A stretch of DNA of 64,000 nucleotides, taken from assembly GCF_008035925.1 (NCBI RefSeq), contig NZ_CP036264.1, positions 6,605,641 through 6,669,640 on the forward strand, given 5' to 3'. A program made the translations under genes and the position numbers. The stretch is from Stieleria maiorica. GTDB lineage: Bacteria; Planctomycetota; Planctomycetia; Pirellulales; Pirellulaceae. The notes under the pieces were generated by a model. The model did not search any database and had not been told where the DNA came from. It worked only from the letters and a program-made list of their open reading frames with translations. Positions 1 to 7,748 of the stretch are shown one piece after another. Numbering within the stretch: the first letter of the stretch is position 1; each line of letters opens with the position of its first letter.

Positions 1-2135
1 CGATCAAAATCGTCGATCGACCGCAACCACGACACCGGCAACGAGGCTTCGTCGCCCGGAAAGTCCACGCTCAATTGTTGCAGGAAACCGGAGGCGGTGT
101 TTTCGCCATCGAGCGCGGCGAGCGACTTCGGCGTGCGCGGCTTGCCGTTGATCGGCTGGGCTAAAATGGCGGTCTGGTCCTCCGAGCTCAATCGCCCACC
201 GATCCGCCGCATCGCGACATCCACGCGTTGGTTGAGCGAGGAGGGGGGCGTTTCGATCGCCGCGGCGAACGCTTGGACCAAATCAAGGGCGTGTTTGCGT
301 TGCTGTTCGGTTGACGTCAGCACCGCGTCGCCCTGCAAGACCTGCGGAACGCTGCGACGGGCCATCGGCGATGAAATGATCAACGCCAATGTCCGCGCGA
401 CATCAAAGTCATGGGCTTTCAGGTCGTCGGCAAGCTGCCGGTGCAAGCGATCCAAGTTCCCGTCGACCGGAGGCGCAAACGCGTCCACCGGCGAGGGTTT
501 CAAGGGTCGGCCGTGGACCAGTTGCCAGAGCGAATCGACCATGCTTCCGGCCAGCACATCGCTGCCGACCAACGTCTTGGTCCAAGTGTGAAAGTCTTCC
601 ATCTGTTCGCTCGACTGCAGCAAGTACTTGCTGACCTTCGGTGTCGCCATGCTCATGCGGCCGTCGATCAGTTCGTAAAACGCCGGCGTCGACGCATCGG
701 ATTGCTCGGCAACGACCCAGCGTTTGTTTTGCCGCTTCACCGCGTTCTTGACCAACGCGACAAACGACCAATAGTCATCTTGAGTGCCGGAGCGGCCGAT
801 GTGCGAATCATGGCATCGAACGCAACGCATGTCTGCATTGATCGAGATGTTGGCAAGCTGTCTGGCAATCCCTTCGCTGCCACGACGTCCGATCGCTTGA
901 TACCATTGTCCGGCGTGTTCGTTGGACCCATCGATCATGGAGACCAGGGCCACGTCAAACTTAGCACCGCCCGAGACACTTCTTGAGAGTTCGTCGACCA
1001 AGCCGGAATACTGGGGACGCCCCATGGCCGCGATGCTGTTGCCGGTCGTCAATGCCAGCCAACGTTTCGAGATTTCGTCGGCGTTTGACGATTCGGCCAA
1101 CAGATCTCGCAAACGCTGAGGGTCGTTGATGGCTTGGTCGGAAAGCGTGATTCCCAGTTTGGATTTCAGCCGCGACGTCATCTCCGCGGGCGCTGCATCG
1201 GGCGTCGGCATGATCCCGAGCGTTTGCCAGTAGGCCCGCACCGTTTCGGCGGTACGGGAAGCGACTAAGGCGACCGCTTCGGTTTCACCCGACGATTCCG
1301 GTTCAGGCTGTGGACGAGGCGTGTCCTGCTGAGTTTGGTCCGCGGTCGATGCAATCCTGGGCGGTTCGAGCGTGATGCCGCGCGGCGGTTTTCCATCCTT
1401 GGGATCGTGCAACGGATCGGCGGTGGTGTCTGCGGTGGAACTGGCGATGCGGAGATCGTCGGTCGACGGTGACCCGATCGATTCGGATGGATGGAGCGTC
1501 CCGGGGACGTCGGAGTCGACGATCAAGTTTGGATCGTCCGGACGATTGGCGGGGGTGTCCGGTCCGGACAGATAGACGACCGCGGTGATGCATGCCGCGA
1601 CCGCGATCAAGAGGGAGACCAAACGAGTGATCGAGACACCGCCGGTTGACGGGGGGATCGCTGGGATCGAGGTGCTGCTTCGACCGGTCGCGGAAGGTTT
1701 TTTGGCCAGGATCGGTGCGACCAGATTCGGGGGCACCTTGCGTTTGGTCGGGTTGACCGGAACAAACTCGGTCAATAGCGTGTCGACGACGGGATCGGCG
1801 TCTTCGGCAAACTCACTGCGTCGATCGTCGGCCGATTCATCGAGACGTCGCAGGATGGCCGCCGACAGATCGGGAGGCGATGATCGTCGCGACGGATCGT
1901 CCGGTAAAAACTCGGCCAACAGCGTGTCGATGACAGGATCGTGATCCTCTTCCACCCGGCGTATTGATTGGTCGTCGCTGGGCGACGCGAGCTGAGCGAT
2001 GATCCGCGCCGAAAGATCGGGCGGCCGTTTTCGCTTGCTGGCATCGCTGGGTACAAATTCAGCCAACAACGCATCGATGACCGGATCGGCATCGCTGCGT
2101 GCTTCGTGCGGATGGTGGCTTGCGGGATGGTTCAT
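1..2135 (-). CDS. Membrane protein with triple N-terminal repeat and CxxCH domain, probable anti-sigma partner (partial)
   Basis: An open frame runs leftwards from ATG at 2135 off the window edge, at least 711 residues. Its start overlaps the stop of the upstream ECF sigma gene (ATGA), which implies translational coupling. Residues 17-49, 66-98 and 114-145 are three copies of a unit shaped D-P-V-[IV]-D-x-L-L-x-E-F-x-P followed by P-P-[DN]-L and a short helix. One hydrophobic helix lies at about 172-190. A Ser/Pro/Asp-rich linker follows, then a large domain with a CVRCH (CxxCH) haem-binding motif near residue 437, as in planctomycete DUF1549-type proteins. Topology and gene order suggest the cytoplasmic repeats contact the sigma factor while the exported haem domain senses a signal. 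That role is inference. The C-terminus lies outside the window. Confidence 0.75.
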   Translation of the reverse strand, partial: MNHPASHHPHEARSDADPVIDALLAEFVPSDASKRKRPPDLSARIIAQLASPSDDQSIRRVEEDHDPVIDTLLAEFLPDDPSRRSSPPDLSAAILRRLDESADDRRSEFAEDADPVVDTLLTEFVPVNPTKRKVPPNLVAPILAKKPSATGRSSTSIPAIPPSTGGVSITRLVSLLIAVAACITAVVYLSGPDTPANRPDDPNLIVDSDVPGTLHPSESIGSPSTDDLRIASSTADTTADPLHDPKDGKPPRGITLEPPRIASTADQTQQDTPRPQPEPESSGETEAVALVASRTAETVRAYWQTLGIMPTPDAAPAEMTSRLKSKLGITLSDQAINDPQRLRDLLAESSNADEISKRWLALTTGNSIAAMGRPQYSGLVDELSRSVSGGAKFDVALVSMIDGSNEHAGQWYQAIGRRGSEGIARQLANISINADMRCVRCHDSHIGRSGTQDDYWSFVALVKNAVKRQNKRWVVAEQSDASTPAFYELIDGRMSMATPKVSKYLLQSSEQMEDFHTWTKTLVGSDVLAGSMVDSLWQLVHGRPLKPSPVDAFAPPVDGNLDRLHRQLADDLKAHDFDVARTLALIISSPMARRSVPQVLQGDAVLTSTEQQRKHALDLVQAFAAAIETPPSSLNQRVDVAMRRIGGRLSSEDQTAILAQPINGKPRTPKSLAALDGENTASGFLQQLSVDFPGDEASLPVSWLRSIDDFD

Positions 2136-2800
2136 GGTTCGTTGTTGAGCTGCAGTTTTTCTTCAACGCAATTTCGCAGTTGTTGCTTGGCTCGTTGCAT
2201 CAGGTTTCGGGCTCCGTGATCGGTGATCCCCAGTGCTTCGCCGATTTCGACGCGGCTGGCACTGGAATCAAATCTCATTCGCAAGGCGATTTGGGCCCGT
2301 TCGGTCAGTTTTTGGAAACACTGTTGGAGGGCTTCTACGGCGGCGTCGCCGGTCAGGTCTTTGCCGGCCCAGCGGTCCCAGGTTTCGTCTAGCAGTTCGG
2401 GTTCTCCGGTGGTTTGGACACGTCCCAGTTTGCGGTGTCTGGAAACCAGCAGGTTGTAGGCGGTTCGCCGCAGGTAGCCGGCGGTGGCGCTGTCGTTGTG
2501 TTGGACGAAGTCGTCGCGTCGCAGCACCCGCAAGAAGGTTTCTTGCGTCAAATCATCGGCCGTCGCGTCGTCGCAACCGAGCATTCGCAGGTAGCGCCAG
2601 ACGCCCCGTTGATGGCGATGGATCAGCGTTTCCGCGTCGAGTGTTTCCGACGCCCCGGATGGTTCATCATGCACAGCTTCCCCGGGAACGTTGCCGTCGG
2701 GCAACGATTCATCGGAAACATCGTTTGACTGGGCCAACGAGCCGGTGCTCGGCCCGGTCGAGCTTGGCGTCTGACCGCCTAGGCTGGCATCATCCACCAA
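2132..2800 (-). CDS. ECF-type RNA polymerase sigma factor
   Basis: A 222-residue sigma-70 family protein of the extracytoplasmic-function class. An acidic, Ser/Gly-rich leader of about 55 residues precedes region 2 (H-R-H-Q-R-G-V-W-R-Y-L, then DDLTQETFLRVLRR). Region 4 has the helix-turn-helix SRVEIGEALGITDHGARNLM. The start is GTG at 2800; no in-frame ATG lies before region 2. It sits 19 bp after the DUF1501 gene and overlaps the downstream membrane protein by 4 bp, so the four minus-strand genes from 5853 leftwards look like one unit. It probably directs core polymerase to a small stress or surface regulon controlled by the overlapping partner. The regulon cannot be read from here. Confidence 0.9.
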   Translation of the reverse strand: MVDDASLGGQTPSSTGPSTGSLAQSNDVSDESLPDGNVPGEAVHDEPSGASETLDAETLIHRHQRGVWRYLRMLGCDDATADDLTQETFLRVLRRDDFVQHNDSATAGYLRRTAYNLLVSRHRKLGRVQTTGEPELLDETWDRWAGKDLTGDAAVEALQQCFQKLTERAQIALRMRFDSSASRVEIGEALGITDHGARNLMQRAKQQLRNCVEEKLQLNNEP

Positions 2801-2819
2801 TCATCAAGCCACCACTCAT

Positions 2820-4094
2820 CTAAGCCACTAATTCGCTGATCACTTTTCCACCATTGGCAATCTTCATCGGGCGACGGTTTTTACTCATGAACGTCGTGTC
2901 GAGCGAGATGCCGAGTCCTTGACAGACCGTCGCCATCAGGTCTTCGCTGCTGAACGGTTCGGATTCAACGGCCGTTCCGTCGCTGCTGGTTTCTCCGACC
3001 GCCAAACCGCCCTTGATGCCTGCCCCGCCCACGACGCAAGACCAGGACCGCGCCCAGTGGTCACGTCCGGCGTTCTGGTTGATCCGCGGTGTCCGTCCGA
3101 ATTCGCCCATCCAAATGATCGCGGTGTCCTGCAGCAATCCCCGCTGTTCCAGATCTTCCACCAGGGCGCTCATCGCTTTGTCCAATTGCGGCAGCTTGGT
3201 GTCCGATAGGGTTTGGTGAACGTTGTTGTGCAAATCCCAGCCGCCCAAGTCGACTTCGACAAAGGGCACGCCGCCTTCGACCAGACGCCGGGCCAGCAGA
3301 CAGCCTTGACCGAAGCCGTTGGTCCCGTAGCGTTCCTTCGTCTTTTCGTCTTCCTTTTCGACACGGAAAGCTTCCATTTGGCTGCTGGTCATCAGGTCAA
3401 AGGTCTTCTTGAGCACCTTGCCGTGTTCGCCGGCGGGAAGGCCGCGGGTTCGGTTGGCGAAACCGCTTTCGATTTCCTGCAGCGCCGCCATCCGCTGACG
3501 AAGCCGGGACCCGTCCAGTTTCATATCCAAATTACGAATCCGGCCGCTGCTGGTGACGGCAAACGGCGACCAAGCCATGCCCAAAAATCCCGGGCCCGCG
3601 CTGGCGCCACCGACGGTGACAAACGGCGGGATCTCCAGTTCGGGACGCTGCGACATCAATTCATGCGCGACGACGGCTCCGTAGCTGGGGTGTTCGATGT
3701 TCGGGTTGGGCACGAACCCGGTGTGCATGTAATAACGGCCGCGATTGTGGTCGGCCTCACGCGTCGACATGCTGCGAACGACCGATAGGTTGTGCATCTG
3801 TTTGGCGACCATCGGCAAATGCTCGCAGATCTGCATGTCACCGGAGGTTGAAATCGGTTGAAAGGGGCCACCGGTCGGCGCGCCCGGCTTCAGATCCCAC
3901 AGGTCGATCGTCGGCGGTCCACCGCCCATCCACAACATGATCGCCGATTTGCGTTCACGTCGCATTTGATCGGCGTTGGCTGCAATCGCTCCACCCATCG
4001 TCATCGCCGCCGACACGGCCGCGGTCGAACCGGCCATGTGGTTCATGAAGTGGCGGCGGCTCATTCCGCGAGGTGTTTTCCAGTTTGAAATCAT
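2820..4094 (-). CDS. DUF1501 family secreted protein
   Basis: A 424-residue protein of the planctomycete DUF1501 family (alkaline-phosphatase/sulfatase-like fold, function unproven). The N-terminus has a Tat-like signal: a twin arginine in MSRRHFMNHMAGS, then an Ala-rich stretch ending about residue 41. Conserved segments include WMGGGPPTIDLWDLKPG, DHNRGRYYMHTGF, FVEVDLGGWDLHNNV and the metal-site-like MGEFGRTPRIN followed by GRDHW. It lies 82 bp after the DUF1549/DUF1553 gene. That pairing recurs throughout planctomycetes and is thought to form a surface or periplasmic complex. ATG at 4094 is used; a second ATG ten codons later directly before the twin arginine is possible. Confidence 0.88.
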   Translation of the reverse strand: MISNWKTPRGMSRRHFMNHMAGSTAAVSAAMTMGGAIAANADQMRRERKSAIMLWMGGGPPTIDLWDLKPGAPTGGPFQPISTSGDMQICEHLPMVAKQMHNLSVVRSMSTREADHNRGRYYMHTGFVPNPNIEHPSYGAVVAHELMSQRPELEIPPFVTVGGASAGPGFLGMAWSPFAVTSSGRIRNLDMKLDGSRLRQRMAALQEIESGFANRTRGLPAGEHGKVLKKTFDLMTSSQMEAFRVEKEDEKTKERYGTNGFGQGCLLARRLVEGGVPFVEVDLGGWDLHNNVHQTLSDTKLPQLDKAMSALVEDLEQRGLLQDTAIIWMGEFGRTPRINQNAGRDHWARSWSCVVGGAGIKGGLAVGETSSDGTAVESEPFSSEDLMATVCQGLGISLDTTFMSKNRRPMKIANGGKVISELVA

Positions 4095-4176
4095 TGCGAT
4101 TGCCTGTCGAAGAGAACGGTTTCGAAGGAAGTGTTGTCAGATTGGTAACGCTTGAGATTCAACAATGAACCCAACG

Positions 4177-5853
4177 TCAATGCTGCATGATGAATTCATT
4201 GCTGTTCAGAATCGCCCACCAGACGTCCTGCAGCATTTCGATTTCTTTCCCGCCACGGGCCCGGTACAGTTCGCCGGCCATGGCGACTTCGCGTTTGGTC
4301 GGTGTCCGCGACAAGCCGGCCATGTAAAGTCGGTTCAAACGATCACGCGTCGACCGCCCCGATTGTGACAGCCGATCCAAGAAGCTGCCCGGTTTGGTGC
4401 TGGTCGCATTCAGGGTCAGTTCACCATTGAACAGCATCAACGCCTGGGGGATCGAGCCGTCAAAGGTGGTCGCTTCGTCGCCTTCATCGGTTCCGAAGGT
4501 CACGACGAACTGACGCATCCAATCACGGCGTTTCTTTTCCTGTTGTTCGTACGTCCCTTCGGCGTTGCCGCCCGATGCGGAAACGAGCGACTGGTAGAGC
4601 TGTTCGGCGCTCATCTGGCGCAGATAGAAGCGGGAGAACTTGGGCGTTTCACCGATCGACGGGTCGTCGATTTGATTGTTGCTGCCCAGCACCGATGCGA
4701 GCGAATAGGGACGGCTAAGGGTGATCCAAGTGATCAGGTCTTTGAGGTTGTAACTGGAGCCTCGGAAGGCTTCGGACAGGTTGTCCAACAGTTCGGGGTG
4801 TGTCGGGTTGTTGTGGGGGCCCATGTCGTCGATGGGCTTGGTGAATCCGTATCCCAGGAACATCGACCAGTAACGATTGATCGCCATCCGATCGAGCGAT
4901 TGGCTGTCGAGCATCAAGCGTCCCAGTTCCTTGCGGCGATTGACGTCATCGACATATCCGCTTTTGGCGATCTCCGTGCCATCGGTGAACACCGGGTATG
5001 CGACGCGGGTCAGTCCGTTTCGCATTTCGTAAAAGACCAGCGCATCGTTGGGGTCGCCCGCTTCGCCCGCATAGTCTTCGCTGACCAGCTCGGCGTACTC
5101 GACATCACGCGTGCCGTCGACGAACCGCCGCAGGGCGCGGCTCTGGCGAAAGAACGAATTGAACTCCCAGAACTTTTGTTGTTTCCAATCGTTGAACGGG
5201 TGATTGTGGCACTGCGTGCATTGCACTTGCTGACCCAGGAACAGCCGCGAAACGCTGCTGGCCGCCAGCACCGCTTTTTCCTCGTTGACCTTGCCGACCA
5301 AAAAGTTGACGGCGCCGTTGAACCCCGGTGCGCCGGGTTTGGTCGACCCCTCGGCCGTCACCAGTTCGTAAACCATCCGATCATACGACTTGTTCGCCGC
5401 GAACGAATCTCGCAGGTACTTCATCATCCCGTCACGGTTGGTCAGGTCACGCCGGTCCATTCCGCCGCCGCGACCGATCAGCAAATTGGTCCAAACCGTG
5501 GCCCAATGGTTGGCATATTCTTCGGTGTAGCGATCGTCGTGCAGCAACCGATCGACCAGTTTTGCGCGACGGCTGCCGCCACGGTCAGACGCAAACTCCT
5601 GCTGCTCCTCCAGATTCGGAATCCGGCCGATGATGTCCAAGAAAACGCGCCGGCACCAAATCGCATCGTCCGCTTCTTTGGCGGGCGTGATTTCATAGTC
5701 CGCCCACCCCTGCTCGATCGCATCATTGATCATCGCGATCTGCGGCGGGGCAACGCTTTGCGCCGGGCAGGTCCATGCACCACCCGCAATGATGGCGATC
5801 ATCCCACCCAATAAGCTCGCAAGACGCGAACGGAAGATTGATGCTGGCGTCAT
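4177..5853 (-). CDS. DUF1549 and DUF1553 domain protein with c-type haem motif
   Basis: A 558-residue exported protein. A hydrophobic signal segment (about residues 7-32) is followed by a DUF1549 region with DAIWCRRVFLDIIGRIP, and then a CTQCHNHP motif (CxxCH), indicating covalent haem or at least a c-type site. The second half is DUF1553-like, with NRYWSMFLGYGFTKPIDDMG, NNPTHPELLDNLSEAF and a C-terminal WAILNSNEFIMQH. In this family the C-terminal part normally ends with just such a NSNEF motif, so the gene looks complete. It is the first gene of the unit that continues into DUF1501, the sigma factor and the membrane haem protein. The family's biochemical role is unknown. Confidence 0.88.
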   Translation of the reverse strand: MTPASIFRSRLASLLGGMIAIIAGGAWTCPAQSVAPPQIAMINDAIEQGWADYEITPAKEADDAIWCRRVFLDIIGRIPNLEEQQEFASDRGGSRRAKLVDRLLHDDRYTEEYANHWATVWTNLLIGRGGGMDRRDLTNRDGMMKYLRDSFAANKSYDRMVYELVTAEGSTKPGAPGFNGAVNFLVGKVNEEKAVLAASSVSRLFLGQQVQCTQCHNHPFNDWKQQKFWEFNSFFRQSRALRRFVDGTRDVEYAELVSEDYAGEAGDPNDALVFYEMRNGLTRVAYPVFTDGTEIAKSGYVDDVNRRKELGRLMLDSQSLDRMAINRYWSMFLGYGFTKPIDDMGPHNNPTHPELLDNLSEAFRGSSYNLKDLITWITLSRPYSLASVLGSNNQIDDPSIGETPKFSRFYLRQMSAEQLYQSLVSASGGNAEGTYEQQEKKRRDWMRQFVVTFGTDEGDEATTFDGSIPQALMLFNGELTLNATSTKPGSFLDRLSQSGRSTRDRLNRLYMAGLSRTPTKREVAMAGELYRARGGKEIEMLQDVWWAILNSNEFIMQH

Positions 5854-6158
5854 GAATACGAAACCCGGGGTGCTTTGGTTACTGGACGGGATGCCCCAAA
5901 TCGGCTGGAAAAACGTGATTTCTGCTATCTATCAAACGAAACCGCTGGTCGAGGGTACCTCACCAATTGACAGATTTGTCACACAATGAACGAAACCTTC
6001 CCGCGGACGCGATCCCGTGCACAAATGGTATCCCCTGGGCTGTTTGGGTGACACACGAATCGTCGTTTTTGCGGCAAGTCGCAATGACCAAACGTGTCAC
6101 GTCGGTGGTGATATTGGAGGAATCAACCGCCAAGTCAGCCATTTCAAAGGAATTCGAA
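5854..6158. other. Intergenic region, divergent promoter space
   Basis: About 300 bp between the divergent DUF1549/1553 gene and a small plus-strand ORF. I see no convincing gene. It presumably carries promoters in both directions, but no clear -35/-10 pair stood out. A GATATTGGAGG stretch near 6110 looks like a ribosome binding site yet is not followed by a sensible start. Confidence 0.4.
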
Positions 6159-6491
6159 ATGCAGCAAGTTCATCAAGCCTTCGATTGCGATCATCGCGTG
6201 GTGACGGTCCCCGCATGTGGCGATGCTTCGCCGGAGCCGGCGCCGGTCGGAATGGCGGCCGGCTGGCTGATCGCTGAAAAGTCGGCCGTCGAGATTGATG
6301 CGAGGGGTACCGACGACCCGTCACCGTGGCAGCGGTCGCCCCGCTGTTTGCAACTTGGGACCGGTCAGTGGTGTTCCGCACGATGGGCTACTTGGTTTCC
6401 CGCCCCCGGCCCGGCAATTCGCTATGCCGTGGAATTGGGTTTCAAGGTCGGGGATTCGGTTGAGATCATCTTTCTGAGACGCGACCGCTAA
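6159..6491 (+). CDS. Small hypothetical protein, weak FeoA-like C-terminus
   Basis: A 110-residue ORF. ATG at 6159 is preceded by AAAGGA at 6146-6151, a good ribosome binding site at normal spacing, which is why I prefer it to earlier in-frame starts. The C-terminus RYAVELGFKVGDSVEII resembles the FeoA/SH3-like pattern LELGFxxGxxVEV. The rest has four cysteines and no recognisable fold, so a full FeoA domain is not demonstrated. It could be a diverged iron-uptake accessory protein, a remnant, or an unrelated small protein. No FeoB follows. Confidence 0.4.
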   Translation: MQQVHQAFDCDHRVVTVPACGDASPEPAPVGMAAGWLIAEKSAVEIDARGTDDPSPWQRSPRCLQLGTGQWCSARWATWFPAPGPAIRYAVELGFKVGDSVEIIFLRRDR

Positions 6492-6706
6492 ATTGGTGGT
6501 CGGGGCGCGCGTGCAATGGGGGTGTTCGGCTTTGACCCTTCGTTTTTTTAATAAAAACGATGGTTTGGAATGCGAAAACGGCCCGTCTACACTTTTCGCA
6601 CACCGATAATTAACCATATCTTCACTGATGAGATTGGTGTGCCATCAATCTTCCGTTGCCTCGACATGCTCTGGAAGGTTGTGGTGTCCCCCCAAAGAGT
6701 CGGGCA

Positions 6707-7618
6707 ATGGGAATGGACCTCGGGATCGCGATCGGATTCATCGCCGCGGTCTCCGCACTCGCGTTTGTCGCGGGGCGGCGATTGTCGCTCTCGGTCTATC
6801 AGAATCAGCCTCTGTTGTTCGCCGAATGTCTGATCTTCTCGCTGGTCTTCGCGTTCGGGCTGTCCGATCGGTTGTCTTGGGCACACGCGTTCCCCACTCC
6901 GGCGGCATTGTGTTGGTCGAACTGGGTGCCGGTTCTGTTGTCCTTCACTGCCGGCTTGGCCAGTGAGGTCGCGGCATTGCGGGCGACTTGGCGACAAGGC
7001 GTCGCCGGCCTGATGGGGTTGCTCGCGATCGGTTTTCTGGTGTTACCGGTCATCCGTCCGCAGCTGTTTCCAATTCATTTGGACGACATCGCACAGTGGA
7101 AGGACGGAGTGTGTATGCAAAGCCACGAGGCCAGTTGCGGTCCCGCGGCGGCGGCGACACTGTTGCATCAGTCGGCGCTGCTGACCCCGGCACGGTTGAC
7201 GTACGGCAGCGGACAACGGGCGACGGCTCCCCTGCCATCGGCCGAACGCTTGATGGCCGACGCGTGTTTGACCAGCAACCAGGGCACCTCGTCACTGGGA
7301 TTGGTGCGGGGATTAAGGCTGGCCGTCGCCGGCAGCTCGCACACGGTGGAGGTCGCCGACCAGGATCCGGGGATGTGGGTGGCCCGCGGTCAATTGCCCA
7401 ATGTGGCGGTGGTGCGTTTCAACGATCGCCGCAATCGCCAGCCGGTTCGACAGTTGTTGGGGACCGACGGCGAAGGTCACGCGGTGGTGGTGCACAGCCG
7501 AACCGCCGATGGACGCTGGAAGATCGCCGATCCGGCGGTCGGATGGCGATACTGGGACAACGAACAGTTCCGCCAGCTGTTCACCGGCGATGCGATTTAT
7601 TTGACGGCGGGCAACTGA
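6707..7618 (+). CDS. Membrane protein with C-terminal C39-like cysteine protease domain
   Basis: A 303-residue protein with four predicted membrane helices (about residues 5-22, 37-53, 66-84, 99-116) and a C-terminal papain-fold domain of the peptidase C39 kind. The likely nucleophile is Cys144 in HEASCGPAAAATLL. His258 (GEGHAVVVHS) and Asp275 (KIADPAVGWRYW) complete the triad pattern. ATG at 6707 is chosen because the membrane domain begins there; a start 17 codons upstream is possible. C39 domains usually cut leader peptides at double-glycine sites and are fused to ABC transporters, but no ABC part is present. A second gene of identical plan lies at 57380-58231 with its Cys also at residue 144. 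The substrate is unknown. Confidence 0.75.
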   Translation: MGMDLGIAIGFIAAVSALAFVAGRRLSLSVYQNQPLLFAECLIFSLVFAFGLSDRLSWAHAFPTPAALCWSNWVPVLLSFTAGLASEVAALRATWRQGVAGLMGLLAIGFLVLPVIRPQLFPIHLDDIAQWKDGVCMQSHEASCGPAAAATLLHQSALLTPARLTYGSGQRATAPLPSAERLMADACLTSNQGTSSLGLVRGLRLAVAGSSHTVEVADQDPGMWVARGQLPNVAVVRFNDRRNRQPVRQLLGTDGEGHAVVVHSRTADGRWKIADPAVGWRYWDNEQFRQLFTGDAIYLTAGN

Positions 7619-7660
7619 CCCACGTTGTGGGACGTCCTTTTTAGGTGCGCCGCTTGCTTG

Positions 7661-7727
7661 TGTACGAGTCCCTTCCGGGGCGTCGCGAAGAGTCCGACCG
7701 TCGACGGCCCGGAAGGGCCATCGTACA
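7661..7727. repeat. Hairpin element between convergent genes
   Basis: TGTACGA at 7661-7667 pairs with TCGTACA at 7721-7727, and the arms continue inwards through CCCTTCCGGG and CCCGGAAGGG to GTCG/CGAC. The result is a nearly complete 67-bp stem-loop. It lies between the 3' ends of the C39-like gene (7618) and the sigma-fusion gene (7749), so it could act as a bidirectional terminator or REP-like element. Confidence 0.75.
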
Positions 7728-7748
7728 AGGGACAATCGTACTGGCGAG

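Noticed and set aside
4543-5814. Long plus-strand open frame opposite the DUF1549/DUF1553 gene
   Set aside because: Shadow of a conserved minus-strand gene with a CxxCH motif.
5926-5938. CTATCAAACG near 5930 as a second DeoR site
   Set aside because: It shares one half-site by chance with 29389-29398 and lacks an inverted partner.
6159-6491. Firm assignment of the small protein as FeoA
   Set aside because: Only a short C-terminal stretch resembles FeoA, and no FeoB or iron box is adjacent.
6541-6560. AT-rich CGTTTTTTTAATAAAAACG as a terminator
   Set aside because: The stem is weak and without a GC clamp; it could equally be promoter DNA of the next gene.
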